A DNA stretch of 64,000 nt from Paracoccus amoyensis (GTDB lineage Bacteria; Pseudomonadota; Alphaproteobacteria; Rhodobacterales; Rhodobacteraceae): NCBI RefSeq assembly GCF_014490725.1, contig NZ_JACOQL010000004.1, forward strand, positions 310,001-374,000, written 5' to 3'. Under the pieces are notes generated by a model. That model did no database searches and was not told the DNA's origin. It was given only the letters and a program-made list of their open reading frames with translations. Positions 1 to 9,171 of the stretch are shown piece after piece. Each line of letters begins with the position of its first letter. Position 1 is the first letter of the stretch. Both the position numbers and the translations under genes were made by a program.

Positions 1-1038
1 AAGGAACAATGCCGCCCCGGCCAGCGTCGAATGGATCATATAGTACAGCCCAGCGGTCAGGCCGGCCGTGTTGAAATGCGCCAACGGAATCAACAGCGTG
101 CCAATGGACGCGATGGACGCGAAGGCGGCCATTCGGGTCACGCTGCGCGTGCCCAGAACGCCAATCTGGCCCAGCGTCAGGGTGATCAGCGCGGCCGGCA
201 GGATCAGATCGCTGGCAATCGTCTCGACCACCGAATCGTTTGGAAAGACCAACGTGAAGAAGCGCACGATGGCATAAACGCCGACTTTCGACATAATCGC
301 GAACAGCGCGGCCACAGGGCCGGGCGCGTTGGCATAGGTCGAGGGCAGCCAGAAATGCAGCGGCACGATGGCGGCCTTGACCGCAAAGACCAGCAGCAGC
401 AGCACCGCGCCGGTGCGCAGCAGAGCGGTATCATCGGGCGGCATCATGGCGACACGGGCCGCCATGTCGGCCATGTTCAGCGTTCCGGTGGATGCGTAAA
501 GCGTGCCAAGCGCGGCCAGAAACAGTGCCGACCCGGCAAGGTTATAACTGATATACTGCACACCTGCGCGCAGGCGCATCGGGCCGCCGCCATGGATCAC
601 CAGGCCATAGCTGGCAATCAGCAGCACTTCGAAGAACACGAACAGGTTGAAGGCGTCGCCCGTCAGAAATGCGCCGTTCAAGCCCATCAGCTGGAACATC
701 CAAAGCGCGTGAAAGTGCCAACCCTTGCGATCCCAGCCAGAGCCTATTGCGTAAAGCTGAACCACGACCGCCAGCACGGCGGTCAGCAACAGCATCAGCG
801 CCGCCAGACGATCCAACATCAGCACGATGCCAAAGGGCGCGGACCAGTTGCCAAGGCGATAGACATAGATGTCGCCACTGATCGCGTCGTGATGCAGGAT
901 CAGCGCGACGCCAAGGATCAGCAAGCTGCTGACGATGCCAAACACCCGCTGCAACAGCAGATCGTGGCGCATCCACAGAACCATCAGCGAACCCATCAAG
1001 GCCGGAAGAAGAACCGGAGCAATCAGCCAGTGGGTCAT
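1..1038 (-). CDS. mnhD: Cation/proton antiporter subunit D (MnhD/MrpD/PhaD), 3' part cut by window edge
   Basis: Integral membrane subunit of a multisubunit Na+(K+)/H+ antiporter of the Mrp/Mnh/Pha type, homologous to the proton-pumping ND5/ND4 subunits of complex I. The visible N-terminal ~346 residues begin at the ATG at 1038 and contain successive hydrophobic helices. They include the family's VFFEVLLIASYGL segment, with a membrane glutamate, and AVKAAIVPLHFWLPSTYANAP, with a membrane lysine. The start overlaps the stop of the upstream mnhC gene as ATGA, so the two are translationally coupled. The C-terminus, and presumably subunits E, F and G, lie to the left of the window. The family assignment is firm; which cation is transported cannot be read from the sequence. 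Confidence 0.93.
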   Translation of the reverse strand, partial: MTHWLIAPVLLPALMGSLMVLWMRHDLLLQRVFGIVSSLLILGVALILHHDAISGDIYVYRLGNWSAPFGIVLMLDRLAALMLLLTAVLAVVVQLYAIGSGWDRKGWHFHALWMFQLMGLNGAFLTGDAFNLFVFFEVLLIASYGLVIHGGGPMRLRAGVQYISYNLAGSALFLAALGTLYASTGTLNMADMAARVAMMPPDDTALLRTGAVLLLLVFAVKAAIVPLHFWLPSTYANAPGPVAALFAIMSKVGVYAIVRFFTLVFPNDSVVETIASDLILPAALITLTLGQIGVLGTRSVTRMAAFASIASIGTLLIPLAHFNTAGLTAGLYYMIHSTLAGAALFL

Positions 1039-1439
1039 GCAGTCTCTTCCTCGATCTTCTTGGTGTCTTCGACGGTTTTCAGCGGCGGCATCTCTCGGTC
1101 GTCTTGTGGCATGTTGATGTGGTCATCGCCCCCTTCGATAAACGCCCCAAGCGACATCATCACCACGACAGCGGTCATCCCGAAACCGATGACGATGGCG
1201 GTCAGAACCAGCGCCTGCGGGATCGGATCGGTATACATCGTGACATCGACGGCCTCGCCAGATCCTTGAAGGATCGGGGGACGGTTCACGACAAGACGAC
1301 CGCTGACGAACAGAAAGGCGTTGATCGCATAGGTCATCATGGTCATGCCGAGGATCACCGCAAAGGTGCGCAGGCGCAGGATCAGATAGATCGCTGCGGC
1401 CATCATGGCACCGATGGCGGATGCTACAAGAATCTCCAT
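1035..1439 (-). CDS. mnhC: Cation/proton antiporter subunit C (MnhC/MrpC/PhaC)
   Basis: Small membrane subunit of the Mrp-type antiporter, homologous to NuoK of complex I. The 134 residues hold three predicted transmembrane helices (about 5-22, 26-46 and 72-98) and an acidic cytoplasmic tail. The typical NuoK/MrpC stretch ILGMTMMTYAINAFLF is visible near residue 30. The gene sits between the fused A/B subunit gene upstream, where stop and start share one base (TGATG at 1437-1441), and mnhD downstream, with a 4-base ATGA overlap. This places all three in one operon. Confidence 0.93.
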   Translation of the reverse strand: MEILVASAIGAMMAAAIYLILRLRTFAVILGMTMMTYAINAFLFVSGRLVVNRPPILQGSGEAVDVTMYTDPIPQALVLTAIVIGFGMTAVVVMMSLGAFIEGGDDHINMPQDDREMPPLKTVEDTKKIEEETA

Positions 1440-4282
1440 CAGTGCGCTCCTTTCGATTGTTCGTCACTCAGGTCGATATCCATCGGCTTGCGGTTGACGG
1501 TGCTGCCTGCGTGCCGTGCGATGCGGCTCAGCGAGTTCAGCATCAGCATCACCGCGCCGACCACACACAGAAACACGCCAAGATCAAAACCCATGGCGGT
1601 TGCCAGCTCGAATTTTTCAAGGAAGGGTAGCTTTACATAACCAAAGGCCGAGGTCAGGAAGGGTTTGGCCACGAACCACGCGCCGATCCCGGTCACACCG
1701 GCGGCCACGACGCCCGCGCCGATCAGGACGTGATAGGGGATATAGCGGCGTTCCTGTGCCCAAGCATAGCCCGAGGCCATATATTGCATCACCAGCGCAA
1801 TCGACACGACCAGACCGGCGACAAAGCCGCCGCCCGGAAGGTTGTGGCCGCGCAGGAAAATATACAGCCCGACGACCAGTGAAATCGGCAGCAGCACACG
1901 CGTGATGATCACCAGCATCAGCGGGTGGCGGTCGCCCGCACGCGATTGCGTGTGTTTCCAGTTCCGCAGGCGTTTGGATGAATTGCCCTGCAACAGGGTC
2001 TGGGTCAGGGCAAAGATGGCCAGTGCGGCAATGCCCAGCACGGTGATCTCACCAAAGGTATCATAGCCGCGGAAATCTACCAGAATGACGTTGACGACGT
2101 TAGTGCCGCCGCCGCCCTTGTAGCTGTTTTCAAGCATGTAACCAGAGATGCTGGGCAGAGTGAAATCACCGCGCAGAATCACATAGGTCAAGGCACCAAA
2201 CGCCACCCCGCCCAACGTGGCGATGAAAGCGTCCCAGCTGCGGCGGACGACAGGCGTTTCAACCGCTGTCCGCTTGGGCAGGAAGTTCAGTGCCAGAAGC
2301 AGCAGGACAACCGTCACCACCTCGACCGAGGCTTGTGTCAGCGCAAGATCGGGGGCCGAGAAATAGGCGAAAAAGGCCGAAGTCATCAGCCCGACGATGC
2401 TGATCAGGATCAGCGCCAGAACACGAATTCTGTGGAACGTGACCATGCACGCGGTTGCGGTCAGGATCAGCAGCCAGTTGATGAACGGCACCGGATAAAT
2501 TGGCAGCATTGGTCGATCTGCCGGACCGGGATGGCCCGAAAACCACGCCAATGCGCCACAAAAGATCGTGGCCAGCGTGAAGGCGGCCAACGCGCGCGGC
2601 ATGGAGCCGGTGTTCAGATTGTCGGTAATCGCACGGGCGCCGCGAACAAGGAAAAGCACGGCGGCGTCAAAGATCGACTTCGCCTCGGGACGCGGGGCGG
2701 CGTTCCATGCTGCCAGCAGCGGCCGGTGCTGGATAACCAGCATGGCGCCGCCGATGGTGGCGATGATCGACATGATAACGGCGGCATTCATGCCGTGCCA
2801 CAGCGACAGATGGGCATGTTGTGCCACGCCGGTGGTCGCCGTCGCGGACGCATCAACCAGCCAGCCTGCCATGGTGTTCGGGAACAGGCCGATCAGGATG
2901 ACAAGCACGACCAGAAGGCCGGGGCCAAACCACATGCCAAAGCCCGGATCATGCGGCTTGTGCGGGTAATCGTTGCGCACCGGGCCGAAAAAGACCTGAA
3001 AGATCAAGCGAAACGAATAGCCAACCGAAAACAGCGCCGCGATGGTCGCGATGACCATGAAGGCTTGCCGGGCATGTTCCACATGGGTGGTTTCATACAG
3101 CATCATTTCTTTCGAGATGAAGCCGTTCAGCGGCGGAATGCCGGCCATCGACAGTGCTGCGATGGTGCCAATGGCAAAGGTAATGGGCATCAGTTTACGT
3201 AACCCGCCCAAACGCGCGATGGATCGTGTTCCGGCTTCGTGGTCGATGATGCCAGCGGTCATGAACAGCGCGGCCTTGAAGGTCGCGTGGTTGATGATGT
3301 GGAACATGGCGGCAATCGCCGCGGCTTCGGTGCCAAAGCCCAGCAGCATCGTGACCAGGCCCAGATGGCTGACGGTCGAAAACGCCAGCACGGCTTTCAG
3401 GTCGTCCTTGAACAGCGCAATGAATGCGCCGACCAGCATGGTGATCAAACCCGTGACCGAAACAATCCAGAACCATTCGGGCGTTCCCGACAGCACCGGC
3501 CACAGTCGCGCCATCAGGAACAGGCCTGCTTTCACCATCGTTGCGCTGTGCAGATAGGCCGAAACCGGGGTCGGCGCAGCCATCGCGTGGGGCAACCAGA
3601 AGTGGAATGGAAATTGCGCCGATTTCGTGAATGCGCCGATCAGGATCAGGATCAATGCAGGCAGGTAATACGGGCTGGCCTGAATAGCCTCTTTCGCCTG
3701 AAGAATGCCACTGATGTCATAGCTGCCCGCGATATTGCCCAGAATCAGCATCCCCGCGATCATCGCAAGGCCACCCATGCCCGTCACCGTCAGGGCCATT
3801 CGCGCCCCCTGACGGCCAGCAGGCAGGTGCCGCCAATAGCCGATCAGCAGGAACGAAGAAAGCGACGTCAATTCCCAGAAAATGAGCAAAAGCAGGATGT
3901 TGTCGGACAGGACGATGCCCATCATCGCGCCCTGAAACAGCATCAGATAGGTGTAGAACTTGCCGATCGGATCCTGGCGCGACAGATAGAAGCGCGCAAA
4001 AATAATGATCAGCAGCCCAATTCCCAGAATGAGGATTCCAAACAGCAGAGACAGCCCGTCGATGCGGAAATTCGCGTTCAGCTGAATCAGCGGAAGCCAT
4101 TCGATATGGGCGGTAATCACCTCTCCATTCAGGATGGCGGGGGTGTGAAGCACCAGTCCCAGAAGCGCCAGAAACGTCGTGGTTCCGCAGGCGGTCGCCG
4201 CGACATCACGCCCCGAACGGATCAAAAGCCCCGGCAGAAGCGCACCGATGAATGGCAACATGGCTATCAGGACTGGTGACAT
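1439..4282 (-). CDS. mnhA: Fused cation/proton antiporter subunits A and B (PhaAB/MrpA-MrpB)
   Basis: Largest subunit of the Mrp antiporter, 947 residues. The N-terminal ~770 residues are an ND5-like MrpA with many membrane helices. Conserved charged membrane residues are E137 in FWELTSLSSFLLIGYW, K220 in TKSAQFPFHFWLPHAM and K251 in HSATMVKAG. From about residue 800 to the end a second domain matches MrpB (VVGLYIFLRGHNLPGGGFVAG), so A and B are one polypeptide. This is the arrangement of the six-gene group 2 systems such as Sinorhizobium Pha. The complex exports Na+ or K+ in exchange for protons and helps alkaline pH and salt tolerance in known members. It is the first gene of the operon, with 154 bases separating it from divergent ruvC. 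Confidence 0.94.
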   Translation of the reverse strand: MSPVLIAMLPFIGALLPGLLIRSGRDVAATACGTTTFLALLGLVLHTPAILNGEVITAHIEWLPLIQLNANFRIDGLSLLFGILILGIGLLIIIFARFYLSRQDPIGKFYTYLMLFQGAMMGIVLSDNILLLLIFWELTSLSSFLLIGYWRHLPAGRQGARMALTVTGMGGLAMIAGMLILGNIAGSYDISGILQAKEAIQASPYYLPALILILIGAFTKSAQFPFHFWLPHAMAAPTPVSAYLHSATMVKAGLFLMARLWPVLSGTPEWFWIVSVTGLITMLVGAFIALFKDDLKAVLAFSTVSHLGLVTMLLGFGTEAAAIAAMFHIINHATFKAALFMTAGIIDHEAGTRSIARLGGLRKLMPITFAIGTIAALSMAGIPPLNGFISKEMMLYETTHVEHARQAFMVIATIAALFSVGYSFRLIFQVFFGPVRNDYPHKPHDPGFGMWFGPGLLVVLVILIGLFPNTMAGWLVDASATATTGVAQHAHLSLWHGMNAAVIMSIIATIGGAMLVIQHRPLLAAWNAAPRPEAKSIFDAAVLFLVRGARAITDNLNTGSMPRALAAFTLATIFCGALAWFSGHPGPADRPMLPIYPVPFINWLLILTATACMVTFHRIRVLALILISIVGLMTSAFFAYFSAPDLALTQASVEVVTVVLLLLALNFLPKRTAVETPVVRRSWDAFIATLGGVAFGALTYVILRGDFTLPSISGYMLENSYKGGGGTNVVNVILVDFRGYDTFGEITVLGIAALAIFALTQTLLQGNSSKRLRNWKHTQSRAGDRHPLMLVIITRVLLPISLVVGLYIFLRGHNLPGGGFVAGLVVSIALVMQYMASGYAWAQERRYIPYHVLIGAGVVAAGVTGIGAWFVAKPFLTSAFGYVKLPFLEKFELATAMGFDLGVFLCVVGAVMLMLNSLSRIARHAGSTVNRKPMDIDLSDEQSKGAH

Positions 4283-4391
4283 TCGACCTCGATCCGTTGG
4301 ACTTATTCTGGTTTTGCTTGCTCTTTGTGTTTCTGTTCACGCCACGGGTGTCAAGCAAATGCGGTGCGGTATTCTGTCCCCTCTAGGCGAT

Positions 4392-4406
4392 GTTCGCCTT
4401 TCGTGC
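4392..4406 (+). promoter_or_regulatory. Candidate LexA (SOS) box upstream of ruvC
   Basis: GTTC-N7-GTGC at 4392-4406 departs by one base from the alphaproteobacterial LexA consensus GTTC-N7-GTTC. It lies about 30 bases upstream of the ruvC start, where a repressor could block initiation. ruvCAB genes are SOS-regulated in many bacteria, so the location makes sense, but a one-mismatch match of this length can arise by chance. Confidence 0.35.
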
Positions 4407-4436
4407 TAGTCCGGTGAAAAGACAAAAGGGGCAGGC

Positions 4437-4952
4437 ATGAGGGTTCTTGGGATTGATCCCGGATTAAGGAACACGGGTTGGGGTGTGATCACAGTCGACG
4501 GGCCGCGTCTGCGCCATGTGGCAAATGGCGTGATTCAGACCACGGCTGATGGCACATCAACCGATCTGGCACAGCGTCTGTCGCAGCTTTATCGCGGGCT
4601 TTGTGCCGTGATTGCGACCTATCGTCCCGATCTGGCGGCGGTCGAACAGACCTTTGTCAACAAGGACGCGGTCGGCACGCTGAAACTGGGTCAGGCGCGT
4701 GGCGTCGCCTTGCTGGCCCCGGCCGAGGCGGGGTTGCCCGTCGGTGAATACGCCCCGAACGCGGTCAAGAAGACCGTGGTCGGCGTGGGCCACGCGGGAA
4801 AGGAACAGGTGCAGCATATGGTCAGGGTGCAGCTGCCCGGCGTGACATTCGAAGGGCCGGACGCGGCTGATGCCTTGGCCATCGCGATTTGCCATGCCCA
4901 TCACATGCAGGGCCGGTCGATGCGCGAAGCCCGTCCCAAAGGTGTCGCATGA
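4437..4952 (+). CDS. ruvC: Holliday junction endodeoxyribonuclease RuvC
   Basis: Dimeric nuclease that cuts four-way DNA junctions during homologous recombination and fork repair, acting with RuvAB. The 171-residue length is normal. The RNase H-fold acidic catalytic residues are visible: D7 in [13 protein letters not shown]70 in AAVEQTFVN, and D142/D145 in [11 protein letters not shown]. The start at 4437 follows an AGGGGC ribosome binding site in AAAAGGGGCAGGC. It is the first gene of a tightly packed run; its stop overlaps the ruvA start as ATGA. Confidence 0.97.
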   Translation: MRVLGIDPGLRNTGWGVITVDGPRLRHVANGVIQTTADGTSTDLAQRLSQLYRGLCAVIATYRPDLAAVEQTFVNKDAVGTLKLGQARGVALLAPAEAGLPVGEYAPNAVKKTVVGVGHAGKEQVQHMVRVQLPGVTFEGPDAADALAIAICHAHHMQGRSMREARPKGVA

Positions 4953-5638
4953 TCGGGCGGCTTGCAGGGGTGATCCTGCACCGGGGCCGCGATCAGGTGA
5001 TGATCGACGTGCGCGGCGTGGGCTATATCGTCCATGTCAGCGAACGCACGGCGGCCAGCCTGCCCCCCGCCGGACAGGCCGTCGCGCTGTATACCGATCT
5101 GCTGGTACGCGAAGACCTGCTGCAGCTGTTCGGCTTTCCCACGATGCTGGAAAAGGAATGGCACCGTCTTTTGACCAGTGTGCAGGGCGTCGGCGCCAAG
5201 GTGGCGCTGGCGGTGCTGGGCACGCTGGGCGCGGACGGCTTATCCCGCGCCATCGCGCTTGGCGATTGGTCGGCGGTGCGCAAGGCGCAAGGGGTCGGGC
5301 CAAAACTGGCTCAGCGGATCGTGCTGGAACTGAAGGACAAGGCCCCCGCGATCATGGCCCTTGGCGGTGATCTGACCGTCGATGCAGGGGGACAGGCTGA
5401 TGATGTCATCATTGACATGGATGCCCCCGTTCCGACAAAGGCCACGACGAAACCAAGGGCCGCGCAGGATAACGGCAATGCCCGCGCGGTGGCCGAGGCG
5501 CTGTCGGCGCTGACCAATCTGGGCTATGCTTCATCCGAAGCGGCGGCGGCCGTGGCAGAAGCGCAGGCGACGGAACCCGAGGCCGCCACGCCTGTGTTGA
5601 TCCGCGCGGCGCTGCGTCTGTTGGCGCCGAAGGGTTAG
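4949..5638 (+). CDS. ruvA: Holliday junction branch migration protein RuvA
   Basis: Tetrameric junction-binding protein that targets the RuvB motor to Holliday junctions. The reading frame stays open further upstream, but the start at 4949 ([13 protein letters not shown]) matches the family N-terminus and overlaps the ruvC stop, giving 229 residues. The N-terminal OB fold is followed by helix-hairpin-helix motifs ([18 protein letters not shown] and [17 protein letters not shown]). A linker then leads to the C-terminal three-helix RuvB-binding domain ([16 protein letters not shown]). Confidence 0.97.
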   Translation: MIGRLAGVILHRGRDQVMIDVRGVGYIVHVSERTAASLPPAGQAVALYTDLLVREDLLQLFGFPTMLEKEWHRLLTSVQGVGAKVALAVLGTLGADGLSRAIALGDWSAVRKAQGVGPKLAQRIVLELKDKAPAIMALGGDLTVDAGGQADDVIIDMDAPVPTKATTKPRAAQDNGNARAVAEALSALTNLGYASSEAAAAVAEAQATEPEAATPVLIRAALRLLAPKG

Positions 5639-5656
5639 AAAGTCAGGGATCGGGTC

Positions 5657-6499
5657 ATGCACGGAAACACAAAAGTTTTTCTGTTGATGGCGGCCCTCAC
5701 CGCGCTGGTGATGGGTCTTGGTTGGATGCTGGGCGGTCAGGGCGGTGCCGTGATTGCGCTGCTGATCGCCGGGGTTGGTAACGTCTTTACCTGGTGGAAC
5801 AGCGACAAGATGGTGCTGCGCCAGCAGGGCGCGGTCGAGATCACGCCGCAGCAGGGGAGAGAACTTTACGCGCTGACCTCCGAACTGGCGCAGCGGGCCG
5901 GGCTGCCGATGCCCAAGCTGTACCTGCTGCCAACCGATCAGCCGAATGCCTTTGCCACCGGGCGGAACCCGGAAAACGCGGCCGTCGCGGTGACGCAGGG
6001 GCTGTTGAACGGCCTTAGCACCGAAGAGGTCGCGGGCGTCATCGCGCATGAACTGGCGCATATCAAGTACCGCGACACGCTGACCATGACCGTCACCGCA
6101 ACGATGGCCGGGGCGATTGCGATGATGGGCAACATGCTGCTGTTCACCGGCGGACGCGATGATAATCGCGGTGGCGGTGGTTTGGGGGCAATTTTGGCAA
6201 TGATTCTGGCTCCGCTGGCGGCGACGATGGTGCAAATGGCAATTTCGCGCGCCCGCGAATACGAGGCAGACGCCGAAGGTGCCCGGATCAGCGGGCAGCC
6301 ATTGGCGCTGGCCTCGGCGCTGGCGAAAATTGCACAGATGGCGGGACGAACCTTGAACATTCCGGCGGAAAAGAACCCGGCCTCGGCGGCCCTGTTCATC
6401 ATCAACCCGCTGCATGCGATGCGGGTGGATCGGTTGTTCACCACCCATCCCCCCACCGAAGAACGGATCGCCCGGTTACGCGCAATGGCCCGCGGATGA
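5657..6499 (+). CDS. htpX: Membrane zinc metalloprotease HtpX (M48 family)
   Basis: Inner-membrane endopeptidase that degrades misfolded membrane proteins. In the 280-residue protein two N-terminal hydrophobic segments (about 7-24 and 28-45) precede the catalytic domain. The zinc motif HELAH is at 131-135 and the downstream SRAREYEAD motif, which carries the third ligand glutamate, is at about 197-205. Two further hydrophobic segments lie between them (about 145-164 and 178-196). It begins 18 bases after ruvA, and its stop overlaps the ruvB start as ATGA, so it is embedded in the recombination operon. No mechanistic link to RuvAB is known to me. Confidence 0.95.
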   Translation: MHGNTKVFLLMAALTALVMGLGWMLGGQGGAVIALLIAGVGNVFTWWNSDKMVLRQQGAVEITPQQGRELYALTSELAQRAGLPMPKLYLLPTDQPNAFATGRNPENAAVAVTQGLLNGLSTEEVAGVIAHELAHIKYRDTLTMTVTATMAGAIAMMGNMLLFTGGRDDNRGGGGLGAILAMILAPLAATMVQMAISRAREYEADAEGARISGQPLALASALAKIAQMAGRTLNIPAEKNPASAALFIINPLHAMRVDRLFTTHPPTEERIARLRAMARG

Positions 6500-7527
6500 C
6501 GCAACCGGACCCGACATTGCGCCCCGAACGGCTTGAGGAGGAAACAGAAGATCGCGCCCTGCGCCCGCAGGCGCTGACCGATTTCGTCGGTCAGGCCGAA
6601 GCACGGGCGAACCTGCGTGTGTTCATCGAAAGCGCCCGGATGCGCGGCAAGGCCATGGATCACACGCTGTTCTTTGGCCCGCCGGGGCTGGGCAAGACGA
6701 CATTGGCACAGATCATGGCGCGGGAACTGGGGGTGAATTTCCGCATGACCTCGGGGCCGGTCTTGGCGCGGGCGGGGGATCTGGCCGCGATCCTGACCAA
6801 TCTGGAAGCGCGGGACGTGCTGTTCATCGACGAAATTCACCGCATGAACCCGGCGGTCGAAGAAGTCCTTTATCCCGCGATGGAGGATTTCGAACTTGAT
6901 CTGGTTATCGGCGAAGGCCCTGCAGCCCGGACTGTGCGGATCGAACTGCAGCCCTTTACGCTGGTCGGGGCGACGACGCGGCTTGGCCTGCTGACAACGC
7001 CCTTGCGCGACCGTTTTGGCATTCCGACGCGGCTGCAATTCTATGAAATCAATGAACTTGATCTGATCGTTCAGCGCGGTGCGCGGATGATGGGCATTGA
7101 TGCCGATCCCGACGGCACGCTGGAAATCGCCCGTCGCGCCCGCGGAACGCCCCGAATCGCCGGTCGTCTGCTGCGCCGCGTGATCGACTTTGCACTGGTC
7201 GAAGGCGACGGTCGTCTGACCCGAGAGATTGCCGACACCGCGCTGACCCGGCTGGGCGTCGATCATCTGGGATTGGATGGGGCCGACCGGCGTTATCTGA
7301 TGCTGATGGCGGAACATTATGCCGGCGGGCCGGTCGGGGTCGAAACCCTGTCGGCGGCACTGTCGGAAAGCCGCGATGCGATTGAAGAGGTGATCGAGCC
7401 GTATCTGCTGCAACAGGGGTTGATCGCCCGCACCCCCCGCGGCCGTCAGCTTGCCGCACGGGCGTGGCGACATCTTGGGTTGGCTGCGCCGACCCCACCG
7501 GGTCAGCAGACGCTGTTTGACGGCTAG
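6496..7527 (+). CDS. ruvB: Holliday junction branch migration DNA helicase RuvB
   Basis: AAA+ hexameric motor that drives branch migration with RuvA. In the 343 residues, Walker [10 protein letters not shown] lies at about 61-69, Walker B with DEIH at 112-115, sensor 1 at [18 protein letters not shown], and the C-terminal winged helix at [12 protein letters not shown]. Translation is probably coupled to htpX through the ATGA overlap. The stop codon shares a palindromic CTAG with the stop of the convergent GFA gene. Confidence 0.97.
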   Translation: MTQPDPTLRPERLEEETEDRALRPQALTDFVGQAEARANLRVFIESARMRGKAMDHTLFFGPPGLGKTTLAQIMARELGVNFRMTSGPVLARAGDLAAILTNLEARDVLFIDEIHRMNPAVEEVLYPAMEDFELDLVIGEGPAARTVRIELQPFTLVGATTRLGLLTTPLRDRFGIPTRLQFYEINELDLIVQRGARMMGIDADPDGTLEIARRARGTPRIAGRLLRRVIDFALVEGDGRLTREIADTALTRLGVDHLGLDGADRRYLMLMAEHYAGGPVGVETLSAALSESRDAIEEVIEPYLLQQGLIARTPRGRQLAARAWRHLGLAAPTPPGQQTLFDG

Positions 7528-7916
7528 TCTGCGGGCTGGTCGTCCAACTCGCGGTCGCGGTCATAGTGATGTTTGACCGGAAATGGGGGCAACCAGCCTT
7601 CGCGACGGCTGGTCCAGACCTCATAGGTCGGTGTGAACTGGTCAGGCTCATCCAGCGCGCCCAGATGAATTTCGATTTCATCGCCAGATCGGGCCAAGAC
7701 GGATGATCCGCAGTTTGGGCAGAAATACCGGCCGCCATAGCCGCGCATTTCGCCAGTGATTGTCACGGATGATTGCGGAAAGATCGCCGCGGCATAAAAC
7801 AACGCCCCGTGATGCTTGCGACAGTCAAGACAATGGCAGATGCCAACGCGACAGGGGCGCCCCGCTGCTTCGAAACGGATGTTGCCACACAGGCAACCAC
7901 CAGTGATACGATCCAT
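7524..7916 (-). CDS. GFA family (CENP-V/GFA domain) zinc protein
   Basis: Protein of 130 residues in the family named after glutathione-dependent formaldehyde-activating enzyme. Most members have no proven reaction. The zinc-binding cysteines are visible in [28 protein letters not shown] and FCPNCGSSV. The frame is open far upstream, but the start at 7916 ([11 protein letters not shown]) gives the usual compact family N-terminus. The gene converges with ruvB and overlaps it by four bases. Function beyond zinc binding is unknown. Confidence 0.85.
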   Translation of the reverse strand: MDRITGGCLCGNIRFEAAGRPCRVGICHCLDCRKHHGALFYAAAIFPQSSVTITGEMRGYGGRYFCPNCGSSVLARSGDEIEIHLGALDEPDQFTPTYEVWTSRREGWLPPFPVKHHYDRDRELDDQPAD

Positions 7917-7939
7917 CCTTATCCCCTGAATTGCGGGTT

Positions 7940-8275
7940 TTACTCCACGGACCGGATCAGCTTCTTGTCCAGAACACGCAAGACCTGCACCAGATCGTGC
8001 CCGCGTTTCAGAATGCGGCCATCCATCCCGATCACGGCATAGATCCCCTGGGAGGCGCGCAGGCGAGGACGCTTTTCGATCCGATAAAGTGGATGTTCGG
8101 TCGCGCGGCGGAACACGCTGAAAACGGCGACCTCTTTCAGAAATGACATCGCGTAGTCGCGCCACTCTCCGGCGGCGACAAAGCGGCCATAAACGGACAG
8201 GATCAAGCCAAGTTCCCGACGGTCAAAGACGACGCGATCTGGGTCAGCTTGAAAGGGCGGTGCTGCATTCAACAT
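7940..8275 (-). CDS. DUF2794 family protein
   Basis: Small soluble protein of 111 residues, recognised as the alphaproteobacterial DUF2794 family by FDRRELGLILSVYGR near the N-terminus, followed by WRDYAMSF and PLYRIEKRPRL. It has no signal peptide or membrane segment. I chose the start at 8275 (MLNAAPPFQ) because upstream codons lie in the terminator hairpin region of the preceding genes. Biochemical role is unknown. Confidence 0.8.
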   Translation of the reverse strand: MLNAAPPFQADPDRVVFDRRELGLILSVYGRFVAAGEWRDYAMSFLKEVAVFSVFRRATEHPLYRIEKRPRLRASQGIYAVIGMDGRILKRGHDLVQVLRVLDKKLIRSVE

Positions 8276-8318
8276 GAAGGAATGGTGACATCGGCCGTCC
8301 TGCAAATCAATGCGAAAA

Positions 8319-8340
8319 GGCGGCGTTGGTAAACGCCGCC
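8319..8340 (-). terminator. Intrinsic terminator of the I78 lipoprotein pair
   Basis: Perfect 9-base-pair stem (GGCGGCGTT / AACGCCGCC) with a 4-base loop. On the minus strand it is followed immediately by TTTTCGC, a short U-tract. It lies 27 bases beyond the stop of the second lipoprotein gene and before DUF2794, so it most likely ends the lipoprotein transcript. Confidence 0.75.
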
Positions 8341-8366
8341 TTCTGAAGGCTTTCGTGAAGCAGGAC

Positions 8367-8657
8367 TTAGTAGCAGCTGACCTTTTCGATGCGACCGCTT
8401 TCGCCATACTCGATATTCAACCGATCAGCCCGGAAATCTGCGGTGACGGCATCGTTCGGTCCGATCTGACGGGTGCCGATCGGGAAGTTCATCTGATCCA
8501 GAACCGCGCGCGGTTGCCCGATCAGGCCCTGATAGGCCGATGCGCGGCACGCATCGCTGGGCGCTTCTGGCAGAGGGTCAACGGGAACAGGTTCGCAGGC
8601 TGCGACAAGGGCCGCAGCGGTCAGCGCCAGCAAGGCGGGGAAAATACGCATCATCAT
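8367..8657 (-). CDS. I78-type peptidase-inhibitor-like lipoprotein (second copy)
   Basis: Predicted lipoprotein of 96 residues: a hydrophobic signal sequence ends in a lipobox (LVAAC). The mature part resembles the Potato inhibitor I-like I78 family: GQPRAVLDQ, then RQIGPNDAVTADFRADRLN, and a C-terminal GRIEKVSCY. Known I78 members inhibit serine proteases in the periplasm. The two cysteines after the lipobox could form a disulfide. The start at 8657 overlaps the stop of the upstream paralogue as TGATG; a TTG nine bases further upstream is less likely. Confidence 0.75.
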   Translation of the reverse strand: MMMRIFPALLALTAAALVAACEPVPVDPLPEAPSDACRASAYQGLIGQPRAVLDQMNFPIGTRQIGPNDAVTADFRADRLNIEYGESGRIEKVSCY

Positions 8658-9016
8658 CAACCGCAATCAACGTTGGTAATATTGCCGCCTGCATCCAGAC
8701 GGAAAACGATCCGGTTGGGGTCATATTCCTGCGGCTCGATCCCGCGATATTCGACGACGCGATATTCTTGGGTGACGCCCAATGTCGGGATCACGCTGCC
8801 CGGCTGGTTCAGCGCGCTGGAATAGGTTTTTGCACCGCATAGGTCCGGTTCACGTTCTTGCAGGCCGGTGATTCCGTTGGCAACGGTGGGAACAGACTGA
8901 ACGGGCGCCGGTGCGGGAACCGGCTGTTGATACGTGGCCGGCGCGGGCGCAGGCATACAGCCTGCCAGCACCACGGTCGCGGCCAACAGCGGCAGGATAA
9001 TCTTGGTCTGTGTCAT
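8657..9016 (-). CDS. I78-like lipoprotein (first copy)
   Basis: Predicted lipoprotein of 119 residues with lipobox LAGC, then a proline/alanine-rich tether (about residues 21-45) reaching away from the membrane. A C-terminal domain follows whose layout (a cysteine in DLCGAK, then YRVVEYRG, NRIVFRLDAGGNITNVDCG) parallels the I78 lipoprotein next door. The match to I78 is weaker than for its neighbour. I chose the start at 9016 (MTQTK), giving a normal signal peptide, over one five codons upstream. The two genes are adjacent and translationally coupled, suggesting tandem duplication and divergence. Confidence 0.65.
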   Translation of the reverse strand: MTQTKIILPLLAATVVLAGCMPAPAPATYQQPVPAPAPVQSVPTVANGITGLQEREPDLCGAKTYSSALNQPGSVIPTLGVTQEYRVVEYRGIEPQEYDPNRIVFRLDAGGNITNVDCG

Positions 9017-9171
9017 GGTGCTACGTCTCATCCCTCATTCGTGCCTGTTATGTCATCAAGCTTCCCCGCCACTTATAGGGCGCTTCCGCCTGACTGAGAA
9101 GCCAAGCATATACACACGATTGCATGATTGTTGCTTGGATTCTTCAGTCGGCAGACGGCCTGTTCGACAAT

